Assembly: GCF_001552555.1 (NCBI RefSeq)
Contig: NZ_BCRK01000004.1
Coordinates: forward strand, 1-64,000
DNA: 64,000 bases
Reading direction: 5' to 3'
From: Nocardiopsis trehalosi NBRC 14201
Lineage (GTDB): Bacteria > Actinomycetota > Actinomycetes > Streptosporangiales > Streptosporangiaceae
Below the pieces are notes generated by a model. The model saw only the letters and a list, made by a program, of their open reading frames with translations, was not told the origin of the DNA and ran no database searches. Positions within the stretch are counted from its first letter, which is position 1; the number at the start of each line of letters is the position of its first letter. A program made the position numbers and the translations under genes. Shown here one piece after another: positions 60,501 to 64,000 of the stretch.

Positions 60501-60861
60501 CGCCCGCACCTCGCCCTACTTCGCCGAACTCACGGGCGGCGCCGCCCCCGCCGACGAGGGACCCGACGGCGCCCTGGCGGCCCGCGTCCGCGCGGCGGGC
60601 CCCGACGGGGCGTCCGCCGTCGTCGCCGAGCACCTCGCCGCCCAGCTCGGCGACATCCTCGGCGGTGCCGCCCACGACATCGGCACCGCCGCCCGCCTGA
60701 CCGACCTGGGCGTCGACTCGCTGCGCGCCCTGGAGCTCCGCACCCGGATCGAGCAGCACCTGGGGGTGCGCGTCCCGGCGAAACTCGTCTGGGCCGACGG
60801 CACCCTCGGCGGCCTCGCCGACCACGTCGCGGCCGCCCTCGCCGACCGGGACGCGCGGTGA
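54553..60861 (+). CDS. Fully reducing type I polyketide synthase, Mas-like (KS-AT-DH-ER-KR-ACP)
   Basis: Protein of 2102 aa, close to the roughly 2110 aa of mycobacterial Mas. KS: DTACSS with C194, H329 in EAHGTGT, H368 in NLGHTESAAG. AT: GHSMG with S647; the VASH motif (748-751) resembles the YASH signature of methylmalonyl-type ATs. DH: H948-x3-G-x4-P and D1119-A-C-L-Q. ER: HSATGGVGLAALHVA in about 1435-1745. KR: TGGLGGLG near 1757, S1888, Y1901. ACP: GVDSL with S2056. All domains look intact and there is no thioesterase. Inference: iterative synthesis of a methyl-branched long-chain fatty acid, started by the FAAL-activated acyl chain. Confidence 0.93.
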   Translation: MTGRRLSPPRAAAARPPRATPVAVIGMGCRLPGGTSGPAALWRLLTEGRDAIGPVPADRWDAARYADPDPSVPGRVAAALGGYLDAVDGFDARFFGIPTAEARAMDPQQRVLLEVVHEALDHAGLPTADLAGRPVGVFTGISHIDYALRCNAWRVPGDDLETYAATGNTHSVAAGRISYTLGLTGPALAVDTACSSGLAAVHLAVRSLRSGECDTAVAGAVNLILDPGVSTTFTRWGMLSPSGRCRSFDAAADGFVRSEGCAAVVLKPLDAALADGDPVHGVIRGTALNQDGRTNGLTAPSGAAQEAVLRAALADAGADPGDIGMIEAHGTGTPIGDPIEFAALAAVYGDARRGRRLPIGSVKANLGHTESAAGLVGLVKALLAVRHGAAPATPHFRVWNPEISADGTGMFVPTATTPWTVRRRTRLAAVSSFGLSGTNAHAVVEGPPAPRRRPPRRAAAPAPAPDDHRARLFPVSGGSAAAVAASARRLADWVEGDGAATPLADIGHTLALRRTHHGARAAVVAADHAELAARLRGAADGAPGTATGTAPAGGGRGPVWVFPGQGGQWAGMGAALLAGEPAFAAAVDTLDPLIADEAGFSVRAALAGDAPAERIDHLQPTLFAFQVGLAAAWRAHGAEPAAVIGHSMGEAAAAVAAGALTPADGARVVCRRSRLLARLAGRGAMAAVECGADDVRDDLAAAGAHATRVAVVNAPASTVVAGPPDEVDRLTARWEERGVPARRVAVDVASHSPAVDPVLADVTAALAGIAPARPAVRCYGTAGPDPRASPAFDAAYWADNLRRPVGFAAAVRAALDDGHRLFAELSPHPLLTRAVTDTADTAGRRATALASVRRDTDPVLAVRTAVAAAFCAGAPIDWARVHPGGRTAEPPPRAWDHQRLLVPPADTAAPARAGHPILGAHAVLPDDHGRHVWSADVGTGALPWLADHRFNGVAFLPLAVYVEMALTAAATALDADPADIEVADLRLETFLAVDATTRLTVRADLDLDGDAAAFAVAARDGAEWTRTCSARLRRAPRGAAPAPLPPPGPRLAAGPGFGPAEFYDLLARTPIRFGPLFQGVRRVRVDPDGTAFTAVGEVAVAPAARPGTTGHTLHPLLFDACLQVFAAPLLATVSDASGLPTAIDRVRLHRAPGTAAYCVAEGRLVAGGVTGRFRVVDADGHVLAEADGVRVRVDGGAAPRFDERLHRVAWTEEPAPPAPTAPPGAWLVVAEDGAPDAAALAREITARGGTAATARPDGAPAALGGLGGLRGVVYAAAPPAPGAPPVPDPDRARRRVGDLLRLLRTLAADDSGALPRLVVLTRDACPVRPGDGLGTDQAPLRALTRAAAHEHPGLDVAHIDTDPATPVARVADELLAAAGTDTALRAGRRYTARLRNAPLRPEERRRVRRDPARDAVAVRVRTPGDLAGLETAAAARRAPGPGEVEVRVAAAGLNYADVLQAMGLYPERLPLGADAAGTVVRVGPGTTGARLGDRVALMAAGALRTHVTAPAAALIPLPDDLPSADAAALPCVYATAWYALRHLARPRPGETVLIHSATGGVGLAALHVARGMGARVLATAGTEAKRDLLRGMGVEHVMDSRTLDFARAARAATGGRGVDVVLNPLTGRAQRAGLEALRTGGRFIEIGKRDIYAGTAIDPAPFRRGVVFAAVDLAGLATDRPDLLHEVLREVAAELHAGRLARLPTTELPFGDAATAFRTLAAGRHVGKLVLTAPTGPVEAVVDPAEVPVVRSDGAYIVTGGLGGLGLRLAEHLAREGAARVVLNGRTAPGGDTEAALDHLRSLGTDVRVELGDIAEHGTAERLVAAAEDGGTPLRGVAHAAAVVADGTVALLDAATLDAAWRPKAAGAWRLHEATAPRTPDWWLLFSSAAALVGPPGQGGYAAANAWLDAFAVWRRAQGLPATSVAWGAWAEIGAGAHMARRGHSVIDPDEGIAAIDRLLRHDRTCTGYLPVDAELWRKTLPHARTSPYFAELTGGAAPADEGPDGALAARVRAAGPDGASAVVAEHLAAQLGDILGGAAHDIGTAARLTDLGVDSLRALELRTRIEQHLGVRVPAKLVWADGTLGGLADHVAAALADRDAR

Positions 60862-60899
60862 CCCCCGCGCCCGCCGGCCCCCGCGCCCCCGGCACCCGC

Positions 60900-60940
60900 G
60901 TCCGGCCGCCCCGCCCCGCCGCGGGCACGGGCGGCCGGAC
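60900..60940 (+). terminator. Hairpin between PKS and FAAL genes
   Basis: GTCCGGCCGCCC (60900-60911) pairs perfectly with GGGCGGCCGGAC (60929-60940). It sits 39 nt after the PKS stop and could be a terminator or attenuator separating the 6.3-kb PKS message from the ligase gene. The rest of the 197-bp gap shows only GAAAGGA before the FAAL start. Confidence 0.5.
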
Positions 60941-61058
60941 CGCGTAGGTCCAGGCCAGCGCACCCGCCCGCGTCCGCACCGGCCGCGGGCCCCCCGCCAT
61001 TCCCGCCCGCCCCCGCGCCGGGCGGTGCTACGACGACACCGAAAGGACGATCATCCGC

Positions 61059-62795
61059 ATGGCGGCACCTTCGACCCCACCGCAGTTCCTGACGCGGTTC
61101 CGTGAGCACGCCCTCCTGCGCGGCGACGCTCCCGCCATGACCTTCGTGGACTTCGAGGCGGACGCCGCCGGCCGGGAGACCACCTGGACCTACGCCCAGG
61201 CCGACCTGCGCGCCCGCGAGATCGCCGCCGCACTGCTCGACCGGTGCGCGCCCGGCGACCCGGTCGCGCTCCTGGGCCCGCAGAGCCTCGGCTACCTCGC
61301 CGCCTTCCTCGGCTGCCTCTACGCCGGGGTGCGCGCGGTCCCGCTCTACCCGCCGCACTCGCTGCGGCCCAACGGGCGGCTGGGGGCGCTGCTGGCCGCC
61401 GCGCGGCCGGTCTGCGTCGTCACCGAGCCGCGGCAGTCCGCCGACGTGGCGGAGTTCGTCCGCGCCCTCGGCCTCGACCCGGCGCCGCCGGTGCTGGACG
61501 CCACCACGCTCGGCGCCGGCCGCGGCGCCGAGTGGACGCCGCCGGACACCGGCGACTCCACCGTCGCCTACCTCCAGTACACGTCCGGCTCGACCAGCCA
61601 CCCGCGCGGGGTCCGCGTCACCCACGGCAACCTGGCGCACACCGCCGCCCACTGCGCCCGGGCGTTCGACCTCGACCCCGCCACGGCGGTGTCGGTGACC
61701 TGGCTGCCGTTCTTCCACGACTTCGGGCTGGCCAGCTCCGTCACCATCCCGCTCACCCTCGGCGGGCGGGTCGTCGCCTTCGACCCGCTGGCGTTCGTCC
61801 TGCGGCCGATGCGCTGGCCGGAGCTCATCACCCGGCACCGGGGCACGTTCGTGCCCGGCCCCGACTTCGCGCTGCGGATGTGCTCCGACGCCGCCGCCCA
61901 GGCGCCCGCCGAGGAGCTCGCCGGGCTCGACCTGTCGTCGGTCACCGCGCTGGTCAACGGCAGCGAGCCGGTGCGCGAGGAGAGCCTGCGCGCGTTCACC
62001 GCCGCGTTCGCCCCGCACGGGTTCTCCCCGGCCGCGCACGCACCCGCCTACGGCCTGGCCGAGGCCACCATCATGGTGACGGCCACCCCCACCGGCACCG
62101 AGCCGCGCGTGTTCGCGTGCGACCGGCGGGAGCTGGCCAAGGGCCAGGCGGTGCCGGCCGCCGACCCCCGCTCCGCCGCCGCGCGCGTCGTCGTGGGGTG
62201 CGGGCCCACCTGGGGCGAGCGGTGCGCGATCGTCGACCCCGACACGCGCGTCGGGCTGCCGGACCGCCACGTCGGCGAGATCTGGGTCGACGGCCCCGTC
62301 GTCGCCGACGGCTACGAGCACCACCCCGGCCTGTCGGCCGACGTCTTCGGGGCCCGCCGCGCCGACGCCCCCGACGCCGCCTGGCTGCGCACCGGCGACC
62401 TCGGGTTCCTCGACGACGGCTGCCTCTACGTGGTGGGCCGGCTCAAGGACCTGGTCATCGTCGACGGACGCAACCACCACCCGGTGGACATCGAGGCCAC
62501 CGTCGAGGCCGCCGCCGGGGGGATGCTGCGGCGGGGCCACGTCGCCGCCGTCCCGGTCGACACCGGCGGGCGCGAGCGGCTCATCGTGATCGCCGAGCGC
62601 GCCACCGGCCCCGCGTTCGACCGCGACACCTCCCTGCGGCTGCGCACCCGGGTGCGCGGGGCGCTCGCCGAACAGCACGGCATCGCGCTGCACGACCTGG
62701 TGCTGGTGCGCAGGGGAGCGCTCCCGAAGACCTCCAGCGGCAAGCTCCAGCGCTCACTGGCCCGCGACCGGTACCGGGCGGGGGAGTACGGGTGA
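61059..62795 (+). CDS. Fatty acyl-AMP ligase (FAAL/FadD-type)
   Basis: Protein of 578 aa. AMP-binding core YLQYTSGSTSHPRGVRVTHG, WLPFFHDFGLASS and PAYGLAEATIMV (A5 region), RTGDLGFL (A7), GRLKDLVIVDGRNHHPVDIE (A8) and LPKTSSGKLQRS (catalytic Lys, A10). The WLPFFHDFGL and YGLAEAT forms are typical of FAALs, which hand the acyl-adenylate to a carrier protein rather than to CoA. With the ACP and Mas-like PKS it forms a lipid biosynthesis trio, as in mycobacterial FadD-Pks pairs. Confidence 0.9.
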   Translation: MAAPSTPPQFLTRFREHALLRGDAPAMTFVDFEADAAGRETTWTYAQADLRAREIAAALLDRCAPGDPVALLGPQSLGYLAAFLGCLYAGVRAVPLYPPHSLRPNGRLGALLAAARPVCVVTEPRQSADVAEFVRALGLDPAPPVLDATTLGAGRGAEWTPPDTGDSTVAYLQYTSGSTSHPRGVRVTHGNLAHTAAHCARAFDLDPATAVSVTWLPFFHDFGLASSVTIPLTLGGRVVAFDPLAFVLRPMRWPELITRHRGTFVPGPDFALRMCSDAAAQAPAEELAGLDLSSVTALVNGSEPVREESLRAFTAAFAPHGFSPAAHAPAYGLAEATIMVTATPTGTEPRVFACDRRELAKGQAVPAADPRSAAARVVVGCGPTWGERCAIVDPDTRVGLPDRHVGEIWVDGPVVADGYEHHPGLSADVFGARRADAPDAAWLRTGDLGFLDDGCLYVVGRLKDLVIVDGRNHHPVDIEATVEAAAGGMLRRGHVAAVPVDTGGRERLIVIAERATGPAFDRDTSLRLRTRVRGALAEQHGIALHDLVLVRRGALPKTSSGKLQRSLARDRYRAGEYG

Positions 62796-62951
62796 GGCGC
62801 GTGCGCCGCGGCCGGCCGGGGGGCGGCCGCGGGAAACCCGGTGCGTGATCGCTTGGACGCGGAGCGCACGGGTAGCCGCAACCAGCACGCGTCCGACCGC
62901 TCTCCCGACGCCGCGATCTCCGCGGCGGAGCGCGGACGGTGAGGAGGCTCC

Positions 62952-63842
62952 ATGTTCCGCCACACCAAGCGGCTGCAGTTCGAGGCGAAGCCGGAGAAGC
63001 CCGACGCGCTGTACGCCATGAAGCTGCAGGAGCTGATCGGCGGCGCCTACGGCGAGATGACCGTGACCATGCAGTACTTGTTCCAGGGGTGGAACTGCCG
63101 CGTCGAAGGCAAGTACAAGGACATGATCATGGACATCGCGACCGAGGAGATCGGGCACGTCGAGATGCTCGCCACCATGGTCGCGCGGCTGCTGGAGGGG
63201 GCGCCGGCCGACGTCACCGCCAAGGCCGTCAAGGACCCGGCCACGGCGGCGGTGATCGGCGGGATGAACCCGCAGCAGGCGATCGTGGGCGGCGGGGGAG
63301 CGGTGCTGGCCGACAGCGCCGGCTACCCGTGGAACGGCAAGTTCATCGTGGCCAGCGGCAACCTGATGGCCGACTTCCGCGCGAACGTCGCCGCCGAGGC
63401 CCAGGGCCGGCTCCAGACGGCGCGGCTGTACAACATGACCGACGACCCCGGCGTCAAGGCCATGCTCCAGTTCAACCTGGCGCGCGACACGGTGCACCAG
63501 AACCAGTGGCTGGCGGCGATCGAGCAGCTGCAGGAGGACGGCCTCGAAGGGCCGATCGTGCCCACGGCGCTGTTCGACGAGGAGGACCAGACCCACTCCA
63601 ACACCCTGTGGGGGCTGTCCGACGGGCCGGCGGGCGCCGACGGCAAGTGGGGGCACGGTCCGGCGCCCGACGGCCGGCACGAGTTCCACTACCTCGACAA
63701 CCCCGAGCCGCTGGGCGGCCCGGGGTCGGCGCCGCCGCCCGACCCGGCCCTGTACGGGACGTTCGCCGGCCCGGGCGGCGAGGGGTCGGCCAAGGGGCCC
63801 GACAAGAGCGTCGGCGACAAGATCAAGGACGTGTTCGAGTAG
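62952..63842 (+). CDS. Manganese catalase (ferritin-like)
   Basis: Protein of 296 aa. Dimanganese ligand motifs are GEMTVTMQY (Glu), ATEEIGHVEM (Glu, His), AEAQGRLQ (Glu) and RDTVHQNQW (His). It starts with the usual MFRHTKRLQFEAKPEKPD. It decomposes hydrogen peroxide without heme. The C-terminal Gly/Pro/Lys-rich tail after about 265 is unstructured. GAGGAGG precedes the ATG. No regulator is adjacent. Confidence 0.92.
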   Translation: MFRHTKRLQFEAKPEKPDALYAMKLQELIGGAYGEMTVTMQYLFQGWNCRVEGKYKDMIMDIATEEIGHVEMLATMVARLLEGAPADVTAKAVKDPATAAVIGGMNPQQAIVGGGGAVLADSAGYPWNGKFIVASGNLMADFRANVAAEAQGRLQTARLYNMTDDPGVKAMLQFNLARDTVHQNQWLAAIEQLQEDGLEGPIVPTALFDEEDQTHSNTLWGLSDGPAGADGKWGHGPAPDGRHEFHYLDNPEPLGGPGSAPPPDPALYGTFAGPGGEGSAKGPDKSVGDKIKDVFE

Positions 63843-63864
63843 GCCCGTCCGCACCGGCCGTGTT

Positions 63865-63907
63865 GCGGCCCCGCCCCCCGGGAGGTAGCCCCGGGCGGCG
63901 GGGCCGC
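63865..63907. terminator. Bidirectional terminator hairpin
   Basis: GCGGCCCCGCC and GGCGGGGCCGC form the outer stem, with a nested CCCGGG/CCCGGG stem inside. It lies between the catalase and a convergent minus-strand gene. Confidence 0.6.
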
Positions 63908-63919
63908 GGCGTGCGCGGG

Positions 63920-64000
63920 TCAGCGGCGGCCGTCGACCCGGGTCCCCGCCGCGCCGAACACCCAGGGGTCGGCCTCGCACTGGGTCAGGAAGTCCGCCGG
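63920..64000 (-). CDS. 3' end of a minus-strand gene cut by the window edge
   Basis: Only the last 26 codons are visible, ending FGAAGTRVDGRR-stop. The family cannot be identified. The preceding hairpin and the continuous open frame support it being a real gene. Confidence 0.5.
   Translation of the reverse strand, partial: PADFLTQCEADPWVFGAAGTRVDGRR

Noticed and set aside
54925-60963. A 2012-aa open frame antisense to the PKS gene
   Set aside because: Gly/Val/Ala-rich low-complexity shadow created by high-GC third positions. No domain, no ribosome-binding site, and the sense strand has a full PKS with catalytic motifs.
1-64000. tRNA or rRNA genes
   Set aside because: No cloverleaf with a GTTCGAATC-type arm or rRNA segment was recognised by eye. 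A covariance-model search would be needed to be certain.

Overview
The window is very GC-rich DNA with dense genes on both strands, 4-nt ATGA/GTGA overlaps, GTG starts and several leaderless promoters. It also carries actinobacterial hallmarks: a Ku/LigD end-joining locus, glucosyl-3-phosphoglycerate synthase and a Mas-like polyketide synthase with a fatty acyl-AMP ligase. It is most likely a filamentous actinomycete chromosome. A Nocardiopsaceae/Streptosporangiales relative is a guess from gene style only.

Layout, left to right. 0.1-5.3 kb: a lipoprotein polysaccharide deacetylase, divergent from a complete four-gene ECF vitamin/metal transporter operon (S, T, A, A). 5.3-10.5 kb: an antibiotic-resistance-like block with an ABC-F ribosome-protection-type ATPase, a Vat/CatB-type acetyltransferase, and an ABC half-exporter divergent from its TetR regulator across a perfect operator. 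10.7-17.1 kb: an NHEJ locus (ATP-dependent ligase, Ku, LigD-type polymerase). It is split by a roughly 3.3-kb island bounded by a 24-bp direct repeat, inserted at the very 3' end of the ligase gene. The island carries three unusual, visibly less GC-rich, tightly coupled genes: an unknown helical protein, a P-loop ATPase, and a class I aminoacyl-tRNA-synthetase-like protein fused to an ASCH domain. This is the best candidate for an undescribed system.

17.3-33.4 kb holds mixed metabolism and regulation: a C15-peptidase-like protein lacking its cysteine, an ALDH7-type dehydrogenase, a PaoABC-type molybdenum hydroxylase operon, a sulfotransferase, GntR and GNAT genes, a GyrI-like protein, a decayed type I-E CRISPR relic without cas genes, RecQ, and an ECF sigma factor with a SnoaL tail. 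33.4-34.25 kb has no credible gene.

34.3-46.7 kb is catabolic. A MatC/SLC13-type permease, an AccD-AccA fusion carboxyltransferase and a CaiB-type CoA-transferase come first, with the first two sharing a regulatory motif. ThuA-like, MmuM and sulfotransferase genes follow. A MarR repressor is then divergent from an MBL hydrolase / FAD monooxygenase / homogentisate dioxygenase / unknown operon. 46.8-53.8 kb: a HAD-ATPase fusion, a secreted protein, a dehydrogenase/oxidoreductase pair, and gpgS with a GT4 glycosyltransferase. 54.2-62.8 kb: a lipid-type locus of discrete ACP, 2102-aa Mas-like PKS (KS-AT-DH-ER-KR-ACP) and FAAL. The window ends with a manganese catalase and the 3' end of a gene on the minus strand. 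No rRNA or tRNA gene was recognised.
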